64,000 nt of DNA from JAVBTR01 sp031556065. Lineage in GTDB: Bacteria; Bacillota; Clostridia; Christensenellales; Aristaeellaceae. Position numbers and translations under genes: made by a program. Location of the stretch: assembly GCA_031556065.1 (NCBI GenBank), contig JAVBTR010000060.1:1-64000 (forward strand), written 5' to 3'. Numbering within the stretch: position 1 is the first letter of the stretch; each line of letters starts with the position of its first letter. The notes under the pieces were generated by a model that did not search any database, had not been told where the DNA came from, and saw only the letters and a program-made list of their open reading frames with translations. This document shows, in pieces, positions 1 through 8,475 of this stretch.

Positions 1-2
1 AA

Positions 3-26
3 ATCGGAGGACCGCGGTCCTCCGAT
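3..26. repeat. 24-nt perfect palindrome
   Basis: The sequence from 3 to 26 is its own reverse complement (arms ATCGGAGGACCG and CGGTCCTCCGAT, no loop). It lies about 25 bases beyond the terminator hairpin of the sugar-transporter operon. It could be an operator, the end of a repeat, or a second terminator stem. There is no U-rich tail on either side within the window, so its role is open. Confidence 0.5.
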
Positions 27-50
27 ACCTCCTAGGGTTTGTTGATGGTC

Positions 51-84
51 TGAGGGCTGCGCACCAAAAGGTGCGCAGCCCTCA
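51..84 (-). terminator. Stem-loop after the sugar-binding protein gene
   Basis: Perfect 15-bp arms (51-65 and 70-84) enclose an AAAA loop, 12 bases past the stop codon of the binding protein gene. The stem is GC-rich. The U-tract on the minus strand is poor, so it may act as a 3' stabilising stem as much as a terminator. Confidence 0.65.
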
Positions 85-96
85 GGTTAAAGGGAT

Positions 97-1704
97 TTAT
101 TTGCTGTTGAGAGCATCATAAGCAGCAGTGCGTTCGTCGATAATCGCCTGGCCGCCGGAAGCGAGGTAATCCGCCATGCCTTCATCGAATATCTTATCGA
201 AATCTTCAACAGAAGCGGCTACGGCCTGGTCAAGCATAGCATCGCGTTTTTCTTTTAGAGCCGGGCCCACGCCTTCTTCGGCTGCGATTTGGCCAACGCC
301 GGCCTTCTTGCCGAAACGAGCGCCGTTAAAGTTGACTTCTACGGCACGCTGGATCAGAGCAGGATCAACACCGGGGTAGCTCTGTGCCAGTGTCTTGGCA
401 TTGGTTTCATCATCGCCAAGATAATAGCCGTTAACGGTGATGGTGTAGTCGATGTTCTTGCCGGAGTTGAAGATGTGAGGCGCAACAGCGGGGAGGATTT
501 TAATAACGCCATCTTCTTGAACTTCGTGAGTAATGCCTTCGGTGCCGAGCTGGAGGAAGTAGAGATTTTCAGGAGCGCTGATCCAATCCAAGTACAGCAG
601 AGAAGCCAAGGGTTCATCGTTGGTGGAGGGGAAGAACACCTTGCGGTCCACGGAAGCGGGCAAGTATTTTACGATGTCGCCTTCGGCATTGGTGAAGCAA
701 TCCACGGCTACATAGATTGCATCCTCACCGGCGATGGCTTTAAGCATTTGGTGAATGGAGATATCCCCATTGCGGTAGGGGTAATCCATGTTGTGCTGGA
801 AGGAGCCAACATAGCCGGCCTTCATCATATCGTCTTCGGTGGAATCGCCGTCGGGATACAGAGCGAAGTTCTTCCAAAGCAGACCTTCGTTGTACCACTT
901 GTTCAACAGACGCACGCCTTCTTTAATGTTCGGGAACAAGAATTGACGATCGTCAAATTCAGCGATATAACGCTCTCTATCGGAGAAATCAGAGGGTACA
1001 AAGGAGGAGAGAATCAAGTTTGCACGCCAGCCGATATCATAGCTGGTGGAGAAGGGAACCATTTTGTCAGCATCGGTGCCGAGAAGCAGTTCAGCGTTAT
1101 CCCGGAAGGCCACCAGCATGGCTTCGAATTCGGCGGTAGTGGTGGGTTCTGCAATAGCCAGCTTATCCAGCCAATCCTTGCGGACGAAGGTAACGATACG
1201 GTTTTGATCCTTCAAGTAAGCTTCGATGTTCCATAGCGTACCGGTATTGGGATCCAAATCGTAGTAGATGTTATAGTCGCCCAGCAGATTATAGAGGTTG
1301 GGCAGCAAATCCTTATATTCTTCGAATAAGGGAACCAGATCGATCACAGCGCCCATGTTGCCATAAGTGTTAATGGCGTTTATGTTGTAAGTTACGCATA
1401 TGTCGGGTGCATCACCGGCAGCCAATAGATTCTGAATGTCGTCTTGTTCAGTCCAGCGGCCAACGGTTTGGAAGACGACTTCTACGTTATGGTCGCGAAG
1501 CATGCCTTCACGGATAAAATCGGCATAAACGTTTTCGTCTGCGGGGGTGATGCCTTCACCTTCACGTTGATAGACTTCCACAGTGATTTTCTTGGTTTCT
1601 ACGAACTTGCCGTCTACGAGTTCGTCTGCTGCTAAAGCGAAGCAGGGAACCAGCACAGCCAGCAGCATCGCGGATACCACCAGGAATGATAAGAGCTTTT
1701 TCAT
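97..1704 (-). CDS. Extracellular sugar-binding protein of an LplA/YtcQ-type ABC importer
   Basis: A 535-residue secreted protein with a clear signal peptide (MKKLL, hydrophobic core, ALA-A cleavage site near residue 25). The Cys at about 21 sits in VPC, which is not a good lipobox, so it is probably released by signal peptidase I or held by the permeases. The length and the GDAPDICVTYN and RKDWLDKL segments match the large family 1 binding proteins that pair with LplB/YtcP permeases and bind oligosaccharides. It is the last gene of a three-gene minus operon, with its own AAGGAGG site 8 bases from the ATG. The substrate cannot be read from sequence; no glycosidase is adjacent. Confidence 0.85.
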   Translation of the reverse strand: MKKLLSFLVVSAMLLAVLVPCFALAADELVDGKFVETKKITVEVYQREGEGITPADENVYADFIREGMLRDHNVEVVFQTVGRWTEQDDIQNLLAAGDAPDICVTYNINAINTYGNMGAVIDLVPLFEEYKDLLPNLYNLLGDYNIYYDLDPNTGTLWNIEAYLKDQNRIVTFVRKDWLDKLAIAEPTTTAEFEAMLVAFRDNAELLLGTDADKMVPFSTSYDIGWRANLILSSFVPSDFSDRERYIAEFDDRQFLFPNIKEGVRLLNKWYNEGLLWKNFALYPDGDSTEDDMMKAGYVGSFQHNMDYPYRNGDISIHQMLKAIAGEDAIYVAVDCFTNAEGDIVKYLPASVDRKVFFPSTNDEPLASLLYLDWISAPENLYFLQLGTEGITHEVQEDGVIKILPAVAPHIFNSGKNIDYTITVNGYYLGDDETNAKTLAQSYPGVDPALIQRAVEVNFNGARFGKKAGVGQIAAEEGVGPALKEKRDAMLDQAVAASVEDFDKIFDEGMADYLASGGQAIIDERTAAYDALNSK

Positions 1705-1732
1705 GGGTGAGCCTCCTTAATATTTATTCTTT

Positions 1733-1753
1733 AACATGGCTGCCTGCCATGTT
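1733..1753 (-). promoter_or_regulatory. Intercistronic stem-loop before the binding-protein gene
   Basis: AACATGGC (1733-1740) and GCCATGTT (1746-1753) form a perfect 8-bp stem with a 5-base loop, between the second permease and the binding-protein start. Such stems commonly protect the downstream binding-protein message; that role is inferred. Confidence 0.5.
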
Positions 1754-1773
1754 GCAGATGGTTTGACAGGGCA

Positions 1774-2649
1774 TTAGCCCTTCACCGCTCCGATAGTGAC
1801 CCCCGTAATAAAGTATTTTTGCAGGAAGGGGTAAACGATTAAAATCGGCACGGTGGCCACCATAACGGTGGTGGTTTTGATGGTTTCGGAAAGACCGGGG
1901 CCAGATAGGCCTTCCTGGGTAGACACCTCAATGCTCATTGAGTTTTGTAGAATGTTATACAGCAGCAGTTGGATGGGATACAGTTCCCGGTATTTGCTGT
2001 TGATAAACATCAGCGCGTCGGAAAAGCCGTTCCAGCGGCCTACCGCATAGAATAGGGCCAGTGTTGCCAGCACCGAGGTAGAAAGAGGCAGGTAAATGCT
2101 TACCAGGATACGGATCGGGCCAGCACCGTCTAGCTCGGCGGATTCCCGAAGGCTATCGGGGATGCCGTAAAGGAAGGAACGCATGATGATCATGTTAAAA
2201 ACACTCAGGCAGTAGGGCACGATCAACACGGTAGGTGTGTTTAGCAGCTGCAAATCCTTAAACAAAAGATAGTTGGGAATGGTGCCGGCGTTGAAGTACA
2301 TGGTGAGGATAACAAGGGTGTTGAAGAATTTTCGGCCCTTCAGGTTATCGTACATAAGGGGGTAAGCGCAAATCACTGTCATGAACATGGAAACGCAGGT
2401 GCACACAACGGTCAAAATAGCAGTGTAGCCAAGGGAATAGGTATACTTGGCATCGCCCAGCACCTTGGCATAAGAATCCAGGTTGAAGCCCACAGGCCAG
2501 AGCAGCACTTCTTTTTTTACCAGTGCCAGGGGGGAACTGAAGGAACGGGCCGCAACGTTTAAAATTGGCAAAAGGCAAACCAAGATAAGCAGCAAACAGA
2601 TAAACCCAATAACCCAATCGCCAATTTTTGTGGCTCTCGATTTAATCAT
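1774..2649 (-). CDS. Sugar ABC transporter permease, LplC/YtcP type
   Basis: A 291-residue integral membrane protein with about six hydrophobic helices and the EAA-loop region ESAELDGAGPIRILVSIYLP that contacts the ATPase. The family is the carbohydrate import permease (MalG-like) paired with LplB. I place the start at the ATG at 2649 because AGGGGGG lies 7 bases upstream. A longer TTG start at 2670 would put that site inside the gene. It follows the other permease by 14 bases. No ATPase gene is present, as is usual for this class, which shares a genome-wide MsmX-type ATPase. Confidence 0.88.
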   Translation of the reverse strand: MIKSRATKIGDWVIGFICLLLILVCLLPILNVAARSFSSPLALVKKEVLLWPVGFNLDSYAKVLGDAKYTYSLGYTAILTVVCTCVSMFMTVICAYPLMYDNLKGRKFFNTLVILTMYFNAGTIPNYLLFKDLQLLNTPTVLIVPYCLSVFNMIIMRSFLYGIPDSLRESAELDGAGPIRILVSIYLPLSTSVLATLALFYAVGRWNGFSDALMFINSKYRELYPIQLLLYNILQNSMSIEVSTQEGLSGPGLSETIKTTTVMVATVPILIVYPFLQKYFITGVTIGAVKG

Positions 2650-2663
2650 TTCTTCAGCCCCCC

Positions 2664-3614
2664 TTACCAAATGCCCCGCTCGCCAAATTTCTTGGCGATG
2701 GCATTAGCGGCTACAAGGAATATGACGCAGATCACAGATTGGAAAAGGCCCACGGCGGTGGTTAAAGAAAATTGGGAGCCCTTGATACCGTTGGTATAAA
2801 CGAAGGTGGAAATAACGTTGGATACAGAGGTGACCAGCTTGTTGCTAAGAGCGAAAGGCCGATCGAACTCGCTGCCCAGGATGCGGCCCAGGTTCATGAT
2901 AAGAAGGGTCACAATGGTGGGGCGAAGGCCTGGCAAGGTAATGTGCCAGACCTTGCGTAGGCGGCTGGCACCGTCCACTGAGGCAGCCTCATACAATTCA
3001 GGGCTGATGGCTGTCAAAGCGGCTAAATAGATAATGGTGTTCCAGCCCGCACTTTGCCATACCCCTAAGAAAATGTAGGTCCATACCCAGTGGGAGGCCT
3101 CGTTTAAAAAGGGAATCTGTTTTAAACCCATTTTTTGAAGCATGATGTTTACCAGGCCCGTATCCGGCACGAACAGCTGCAGCGCCAGCCCGGAGATGAT
3201 GATCCAGGACAGGAAGTGGGGCATATAGATCACCGTTTGGGTCAGCCGCTTAAAGCGTTTAAAAGCAAGCTCGTTGAGTATGAGCGCTAATATAATGGGC
3301 GAGGGAAAGCCTACCACCAGATCCAGCAGATTTAACATAATGGTATTGCGCACGGCATAGATAAAATCCCGGTTAGAAAAGGCCTTAATAAAGTATTCAA
3401 AGCCGTTGTTTTTTGCCCATTCCATATCCCATGCACTTTTTGTAATGTTGTATTTTTTAAACGCGATCTGGATGTAGGTCATGGGAACATACTTAAAGAC
3501 AATGAAATAAACCAGTGGCAACAGCAAAAGCAAATATAGTGTCCAATACCGTTTTAAATACGCTTTGGTGTTATTCCTTTTCTTCGAATACGTTTTCGCA
3601 GAAGTCGAAACCAC
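2664..3614 (-). CDS. Sugar ABC transporter permease, LplB type
   Basis: A 316-residue membrane protein opening with a basic cytoplasmic tail and a first helix at about 27-45 (YWTLYLLLLLPLVYFIVF). It has the family features YVPMTYIQIAFKKY and the EAA loop YEAASVDGASRLRKVWHITLP. It forms the heterodimeric channel with the downstream LplC-type protein. The start is GTG at 3614, preceded by AGGAAGG at good spacing. An ATG a few bases upstream is out of frame. It is the first gene of the operon, behind a strong promoter. Confidence 0.88.
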   Translation of the reverse strand: MVSTSAKTYSKKRNNTKAYLKRYWTLYLLLLLPLVYFIVFKYVPMTYIQIAFKKYNITKSAWDMEWAKNNGFEYFIKAFSNRDFIYAVRNTIMLNLLDLVVGFPSPIILALILNELAFKRFKRLTQTVIYMPHFLSWIIISGLALQLFVPDTGLVNIMLQKMGLKQIPFLNEASHWVWTYIFLGVWQSAGWNTIIYLAALTAISPELYEAASVDGASRLRKVWHITLPGLRPTIVTLLIMNLGRILGSEFDRPFALSNKLVTSVSNVISTFVYTNGIKGSQFSLTTAVGLFQSVICVIFLVAANAIAKKFGERGIW

Positions 3615-3632
3615 AGGACATCCCTTCCTCGC

Positions 3633-3682
3633 ATTAATAATAATGAGGCGCTTCCAGGGGCGGGAATTGGGTTATTATTAAT
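3633..3682 (-). promoter_or_regulatory. AT-rich inverted repeat in the 5' leader of the sugar operon
   Basis: ATTAATAATAA (3633-3643) and TTATTATTAAT (3672-3682) are perfect 11-bp arms 28 bases apart, in the leader between the promoter and the permease start. It could be a protein-binding dyad or a leader stem. The function is not known. Confidence 0.4.
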
Positions 3683-3718
3683 AATGTGCGCGAACACATT
3701 TTTCTTTATCATATTTAT

Positions 3719-3747
3719 AAAATAGCACACATCACAGATGTTGTCAA
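3719..3747 (-). promoter_or_regulatory. Promoter of the LplB-LplC-binding protein operon
   Basis: On the minus strand TTGACA (3742-3747), 17 bases, then TATTTT (3719-3724). A small dyad ACATC-N3-GATGT (3729-3741) fills most of the spacer and could be an operator. The site is about 105 bases upstream of the first gene. Confidence 0.65.
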
Positions 3748-3788
3748 TGGCTAAATTGCCACCAATAATCACGAAAATTTCCAGATTC

Positions 3789-3817
3789 TTGACATGGCTT
3801 TAAAAGGCTTCTATACT
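3789..3817 (+). promoter_or_regulatory. Sigma-A promoter of cheR-cheB
   Basis: TTGACA (3789-3794), a 17-base spacer, and TATACT (3812-3817). A second TATAAT follows at 3821. The cheR ATG at 3860 has GGAGG at 3846-3850. It is back to back with the sugar-operon promoter. Confidence 0.75.
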
Positions 3818-3859
3818 ATGTATAATGCAATATACCATTAAACGTGGAGGAACATTTGC

Positions 3860-4690
3860 ATGATAACATTAACACAAGATGACATTAAAGATTTGATTGC
3901 CTTTGTTAAATTGAATTATGGCATTGATCTGAATGGGAAAAAGACTTTTGTCGAAATCCGCCTGCAAAAGCAGATGCTGGCGTTGGGTTTTGCACAGTAT
4001 CCGCCTTTTTTCGCCCACATTTGCGCAGATAGCACCGGTGAAAAGCTGGCGGACCTTATTTCTAGCCTCACAGTCAATTACACGCTTTTTAACCGGGAGG
4101 CGGAGCATTTTCGGTTTTTAAGCGAAGTGCTTTTGCCGGAGCTTTCTAAAAAGCTGCCGGACCGGTCTTTGCGGGCCTGGAGCGCAGGCTGCGCCACAGG
4201 TGAAGAGCCTTATACCATGGCCATGGTGCTTTCGGATTATTTCGGCCTTGAAAAGCCCTTGTGGGATACCAAGATTCTAGCTACGGATATTTCCACGGTG
4301 GCCCTTAAAAAAGCGCAAGAGGCTGCCTATTTGGTTGAAAGCATTGAAAACCTGAAGCCCAGCTGGATTCGTTACTATTTCACCCGGGATTCAAAGGATA
4401 AAACCATTATGCGTATTGCGCCCTTTTTGCGCAAGGAAGTGGTTTTCCGAAAGCATAACCTGGTGGGTCCGCCCTATCAGTTCAGGCAGAAATTTCATTT
4501 CATTTTTTGCCGCAATGTGATGATCTATTTCGATGAAAGCACAAAGCTTCTTTTGTTGAACAGGCTCTACCAGGTGCTGGAGGACGGCGGCTATCTGTTT
4601 ATCGGCTTTAGCGAAACCCTGCCCAAGAGGGGGCCGCCATTTAAGTATATCAGCGCCTCAATCTATCAAAAGGAGTCAAGGGAAAAATGA
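3860..4690 (+). CDS. cheR: Chemotaxis protein methyltransferase CheR
   Basis: A 276-residue enzyme that transfers methyl groups from S-adenosylmethionine to glutamates on chemoreceptors. Visible features: the N-terminal all-helical CheR domain, the VNYTLFNRE segment (about 72-80), the SAM-binding motif WSAGCATGEEPYT (107-119), and the FCRNVMIYF strand (about 216-224). The length is normal for the family. It is the first gene of a two-gene forward operon and shares an ATGA with cheB. The pair faces the operon that encodes the receptor and the CheA/CheW core, so the adaptation enzymes are expressed from a separate promoter. Confidence 0.95.
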   Translation: MITLTQDDIKDLIAFVKLNYGIDLNGKKTFVEIRLQKQMLALGFAQYPPFFAHICADSTGEKLADLISSLTVNYTLFNREAEHFRFLSEVLLPELSKKLPDRSLRAWSAGCATGEEPYTMAMVLSDYFGLEKPLWDTKILATDISTVALKKAQEAAYLVESIENLKPSWIRYYFTRDSKDKTIMRIAPFLRKEVVFRKHNLVGPPYQFRQKFHFIFCRNVMIYFDESTKLLLLNRLYQVLEDGGYLFIGFSETLPKRGPPFKYISASIYQKESREK

Positions 4691-5679
4691 GAAAAATCCG
4701 CGTGGTGGTTTTAGACGATTCTCTTTTTATGCGGGAAGCCATTCGGCAGGAGCTGGAAAAGGATTGCAATATTTCCGTGGTGGGCAAGGCGGCCACGGTT
4801 TACGACGCCAGGGATCAAATAGCAGAGCTTGAACCGGATGTGCTTATATCCGATGTGAATCTGGGAGAAATCAGCGGGGTGGAATTTGTGCGAAAGCTTT
4901 TGCCCCAGTATTATATTCCGGTGATCATGATCAGCTCCGATTCTTCCAACCGGGCGGCGGCGGCGGGATTGCGGGTAAAGGATTTTATTTTGAAGCCTTC
5001 CACTGGCAGCCGCCAAGATATAGACGCCTTTTACCGCAGGCTTCTTACCAGCGTTAAGACCATTGTAACACAGGATATACTCCATTTTTCAACCGATCAT
5101 CTTCACCGCCTGATCATCGCCATGGGCGCCTCTACCGGCGGGGCGGATGTGCTTGAAACCATTTTAAAAGGGATGCCAGCGGTGATGCCGCCCATTGTCA
5201 TTACCCAGCATATGCCGCCCCAGTTTACAAGGTCCTTTGCGGAAAGGGTAAACCTGGTAAGCAAATTATCGGTTAAAGAGGCGGAGGAGGGGGATATGCT
5301 GATCCCCGGCCAAGTTTATGTGGCGCCAGGGGGCAGCAACATGCGAGTGCGGAAAAGCTCCGACCGGTATTTTCTTACCCTGGATGATCAGCTCAACCCC
5401 AAAAAAGCCTGCCCTAATATTGATACGATGATGTACTCCGTGGCAAAGACCCATGAAGAAAAGGCCCTGGGTATTATTTTAACCGGTATGGGCCGGGATG
5501 GGGCGCTGAGTCTGAAAGCCATGCACGACGCGGGAGCGTATACCATCGGCCAGGATGAAAAATCCTCCGTGATCTACGGCATGCCCCAGGCGGCTTACCA
5601 GCTGGGAGCGGTGGATGTGCAATTAAAGCCTGGTGCAATAGCGCAAAAGTGCATGGAATGGGTGAATAAATTTAATTAA
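4687..5679 (+). CDS. cheB: Protein-glutamate methylesterase CheB
   Basis: A 330-residue response regulator-methylesterase that removes receptor methyl groups after phosphorylation by CheA. The receiver domain has D10/D11, the phospho-acceptor D56 in ISDVN and K103 in LKPS. The C-terminal esterase shows the triad S149 (GASTGG), H175 (TQHMP) and D271 (GMGRDGA). The start overlaps the cheR stop (ATGA). Its stop codon overlaps the stop codon of the convergent AlgJ-like gene, with no room for a terminator between the two operons. Confidence 0.95.
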   Translation: MRKIRVVVLDDSLFMREAIRQELEKDCNISVVGKAATVYDARDQIAELEPDVLISDVNLGEISGVEFVRKLLPQYYIPVIMISSDSSNRAAAAGLRVKDFILKPSTGSRQDIDAFYRRLLTSVKTIVTQDILHFSTDHLHRLIIAMGASTGGADVLETILKGMPAVMPPIVITQHMPPQFTRSFAERVNLVSKLSVKEAEEGDMLIPGQVYVAPGGSNMRVRKSSDRYFLTLDDQLNPKKACPNIDTMMYSVAKTHEEKALGIILTGMGRDGALSLKAMHDAGAYTIGQDEKSSVIYGMPQAAYQLGAVDVQLKPGAIAQKCMEWVNKFN

Positions 5680-6575
5680 TATTCTAGTAAGTTTTCAAGG
5701 TTTCGCTGGGCGATGACCAATACCACATGGGAAACGTTTTCGTCAATGGCCACTTGGGGATTCAGAGCAGTCTGCCTTGAATAGACCATGTGGCCTATGT
5801 TATTGGCCAAATAGGGGAAAAGGGCGTCCCCGAAGGAATCCCGCAGAACTAAAACATGAAGGGAATTAGCCTGAGAATTGGTTTCGATCCGCATATCGGA
5901 CACCGACCGCATCAGGCCCCGGGTGGTGTATTCCCGGGGGATGTCCGGCCCCCAATCCATGGCTATATCGTCGCTTAAGGGCCGATATAGCCGCACCAAA
6001 TCTCCCCGGAAGGGTGTTTCTCCCAGCGGGCTGCCAGCGTAATCATGAAAGGGCTGGTCTAATTGAGTCATCAGCTCACGGTAAACCAGCAGGGCTCCCA
6101 GGCCGTTCCAGTGGCTGTCGGTTTGGTGGTATACGGGCCCCAGGGTCTTGCTTTCGTTTAAAAGGGTATAGGCGTCTAACACCTCAACGCCAAGGGCAGC
6201 CAGGGTCTGGTTCAATTGAGGCAATTGGTTTTCGCCCTTTAAAGCATAATAAGGCATATTCTCCGGGTAGACGCTGTTTTTGTTAGGGGCGCAGACAAAG
6301 GTAAAGCCGATACCCTGGGCGCTGAGTTCATTGCTGAAAGCCTTGATTTTTTCTGCCAGAGCAGATATTTTAAGGGGCTTGCCTAAATAATCCGCCAGGG
6401 TTTCAGAAAAGAACAGGTAGCCATTTTTGCCTAAAAGCACTTGCGCATTGCCGCTTTCATTTACCAATGCGCAAAGCCTTGAATAACCCTCGATCAGCGG
6501 TTTTTCAAGAAACCCGCTTGAAACCATTACAATCAGCATGGCAACCAGGAAGGCTGCCGTCCATCTTTTTTTCAT
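5676..6575 (-). CDS. AlgJ/DHHW-type SGNH acyltransferase partner
   Basis: A 299-residue protein with an N-terminal membrane anchor and an extracellular domain. The block HQTDSHWNGLGALLVY and the later VLRDSFGDALFPYL are the hallmark segments of the AlgJ/AlgX and DHHW families. In known systems these work with an MBOAT protein (the next gene upstream) to move acyl groups onto an extracytoplasmic polymer. It is the last gene of the eight-gene operon that begins with the chemoreceptor. AGGAGG sits 6 bases before the ATG. The polymer acylated is unknown; peptidoglycan, teichoic acid or an exopolysaccharide are all possible. Confidence 0.82.
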   Translation of the reverse strand: MKKRWTAAFLVAMLIVMVSSGFLEKPLIEGYSRLCALVNESGNAQVLLGKNGYLFFSETLADYLGKPLKISALAEKIKAFSNELSAQGIGFTFVCAPNKNSVYPENMPYYALKGENQLPQLNQTLAALGVEVLDAYTLLNESKTLGPVYHQTDSHWNGLGALLVYRELMTQLDQPFHDYAGSPLGETPFRGDLVRLYRPLSDDIAMDWGPDIPREYTTRGLMRSVSDMRIETNSQANSLHVLVLRDSFGDALFPYLANNIGHMVYSRQTALNPQVAIDENVSHVVLVIAQRNLENLLEY

Positions 6576-6587
6576 GTCCGGCCTCCT

Positions 6588-7943
6588 TTAAAAACGGAAA
6601 TAGATAAACGGGTGATAGCCAGAGGCTGTAACGCTCATAAGGCTAAGGAGCAGCAGCAGGGCGCACAGGGCCGGATGGACCCTGCGCTTTTTTGAAAACG
6701 CGACGATCACCCCGGCCAGAAGAGCCAGAAGGTTCATGGGCGTTAGCAAAAGCATAAACCGGCTGGGGTTTAAGGTGAAGGAAAACATGTTTTTAAAATA
6801 AGCCATGGCCATGGGAAGGCTGTCCGCCCGGAAGAGCACAAACCCTATAACCACCATAGCCACTGTGTATAGATGCTTAAGGGGTTTAGGCCAGCGTTCC
6901 ACAGGCCAAAAGGCCGTGTGCTCCAAAAGAACCAGGATTCCGTTAAAGGCCCCCCATAAAACAAAGGTCCACTCCGCGCCGTGCCAAAGGCCGGTTAGCA
7001 AAAACACCGCCATAATGTTAAAAAGGGTTCTTGCCTTGCCCCGGCGGCTGCCGCCCAAGGGAATGTACACGTATTGGGTGAACCAGCAGGTCAGCGTCAT
7101 ATGCCAGCGACGCCAAAAGGCCCGAAGGCCTGGGGCCCTCAAAGGGCGGTCAAAGTTTTCGGGAAAGGTGAAGCCGAACATTTCTCCAAGGCCTAAAGCC
7201 ATGTCGGAATAGCCGGAAAAATCCAGATAGATTTGCAGGGTATAGCAAATGGCCCCCAGCCAGCCCATGGCAGCCCCGGCTTCCAGGCCCGGTAAAGAAA
7301 AGGCGCTGTTGGCGATTTTGGCCAGGGTATCGGCAATGAGCACTTTCTTGCTAAGACCTACAATAAACCGGCATAGCCCGGCAACCGCTTTTTCCAGCGA
7401 CATTTCCCGGTGGATAAACTGTTCCCTTACACTGTCCCAGCGGACGATAGGTCCTGCGATCAGTTGAGGAAAGAGGCTTAAATAAAGAATCACCGTAAAA
7501 AAACGGGCGGGCGGCTGGGTTTGATCCCTTTTCACATCCACCACGTAGCTGACAGCTTGAAATGTAAAAAACGAAATGCCAATGGGCAGGGAAAACTGCG
7601 GTACGGGCAGGGCCAAGCCTAAAAGACTGTTAAGGGTTTCGGCCAGAAAGCCTGTGTATTTGTAAAACACCAATAAACCCAGATCGAAGACTACCGCCAG
7701 GGCTAAAAAGAAGCGGCGGCGGGATTCGATTTGGGTTTTCCCCATTTGCCTGGCACAAAAGGTGCTTACCAAGCCGCAAGCTAATAGCAGCAAAACCTTG
7801 AAGCTATCCCCATAGGCGTAAAAAAACAGGCTGGCAATGGCTAAAACGGCGTTTTGCAGTTTTAACCGTCCGCGAAGCAACGCGCAAAGGGCGAAAACAG
7901 CAGGCAAAAAATAAGCGATAAAAGGAGTCGATGCAAATACCAT
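6588..7943 (-). CDS. MBOAT family O-acyltransferase (AlgI/DltB-like)
   Basis: A 451-residue polytopic protein. It shows the AlgI signature RRWHMTLTCWFTQYVYIPLGG and the catalytic-histidine region LTGLWHGAEWTFVLWG. MBOAT proteins pass acyl groups (acetyl, or D-alanyl in DltB) across the membrane to a partner such as the AlgJ-like protein encoded 12 bases downstream. The start ATG at 7943 has only a weak GGCGG site and lies 6 bases after the previous stop, so it probably relies on translational coupling. There are no dltA or dltC genes nearby, which favours O-acetylation over D-alanylation. Confidence 0.9.
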   Translation of the reverse strand: MVFASTPFIAYFLPAVFALCALLRGRLKLQNAVLAIASLFFYAYGDSFKVLLLLACGLVSTFCARQMGKTQIESRRRFFLALAVVFDLGLLVFYKYTGFLAETLNSLLGLALPVPQFSLPIGISFFTFQAVSYVVDVKRDQTQPPARFFTVILYLSLFPQLIAGPIVRWDSVREQFIHREMSLEKAVAGLCRFIVGLSKKVLIADTLAKIANSAFSLPGLEAGAAMGWLGAICYTLQIYLDFSGYSDMALGLGEMFGFTFPENFDRPLRAPGLRAFWRRWHMTLTCWFTQYVYIPLGGSRRGKARTLFNIMAVFLLTGLWHGAEWTFVLWGAFNGILVLLEHTAFWPVERWPKPLKHLYTVAMVVIGFVLFRADSLPMAMAYFKNMFSFTLNPSRFMLLLTPMNLLALLAGVIVAFSKKRRVHPALCALLLLLSLMSVTASGYHPFIYFRF

Positions 7944-7949
7944 GGCCCG

Positions 7950-8459
7950 CTAACCGCCGTTTGCCATTAGGTAATAGCCTGATACCTGCTGGGTTTGAAG
8001 GTCCAAAAAGAATACCAGCACAGGGTCTTTCAGCGGGTCCCCCGAACAGAAGGCCAACTGATCGTAATCCTGGGTATAATCAGCCCCATAGGCTGCTTCT
8101 ACCTGGCTTAAGGACATGCCAATCTGGATTTCCCGGACGGTAGGGGTATCTCCCCCTAAAACCATCAGGGTTTCAATGGTATCCTTGCCGCCTTTGCCGA
8201 TAGGATAGGTGCCTACCACAACATCCCCAAAATCGAATTCCTTGTCCATGCCGGTGTAAAGACAGCTTTCGGTTTGGGTTTGCACCGGCTTGCCATAAAG
8301 GCCTTCAAGGGTTTTTAGAACAGGGCCGGCCTCATCGCCTAGGGAATAGGATTGGCTATCAAAGACCAAAGCCCAGTCCTGTGTTTGCAGGCTTTCCGCT
8401 GCCAGGGCCACGGAAAAAAGCAACAAGCAGACCAAGCTTAATGAAACGGCTTTGCGCAT
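7950..8459 (-). CDS. Secreted protein of unknown function
   Basis: A 169-residue protein with a clean signal peptide (MRKAVSLSLVCLLLFSVALA-AES). The start at 8459 is chosen because GGGGAGG lies 9 bases upstream. A longer ATG at 8486 would overlap the preceding gene. The segment GMSLSQVEAAYGADY resembles the G-M/T-x-x-x-Q-V-x-x-x-x-G pattern of small alpha/beta secreted domains of the BamE/BLIP type, a weak likeness only. It lies between the L,D-transpeptidase and the MBOAT gene, so an envelope role is likely. Confidence 0.7.
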   Translation of the reverse strand: MRKAVSLSLVCLLLFSVALAAESLQTQDWALVFDSQSYSLGDEAGPVLKTLEGLYGKPVQTQTESCLYTGMDKEFDFGDVVVGTYPIGKGGKDTIETLMVLGGDTPTVREIQIGMSLSQVEAAYGADYTQDYDQLAFCSGDPLKDPVLVFFLDLQTQQVSGYYLMANGG

Positions 8460-8475
8460 GGAATCATTCCTCCCC

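Noticed and set aside
289..1236. A 315-codon forward reading frame opposite the first sugar-binding protein gene
   Set aside because: It lies wholly antisense to a gene with a clear signal peptide, family features and ribosome site, has no site of its own, and its translation shows no domain.
3554..3772. Small gene between the sugar operon and cheR
   Set aside because: It covers the promoter and leader of the sugar operon and has no ribosome site or likeness.
6588..7943. DltB for D-alanylation of teichoic acid
   Set aside because: There is no dltA, dltC or dltD next to it, and the partner gene is AlgJ/DHHW-like, so an O-acetylation role is more likely.
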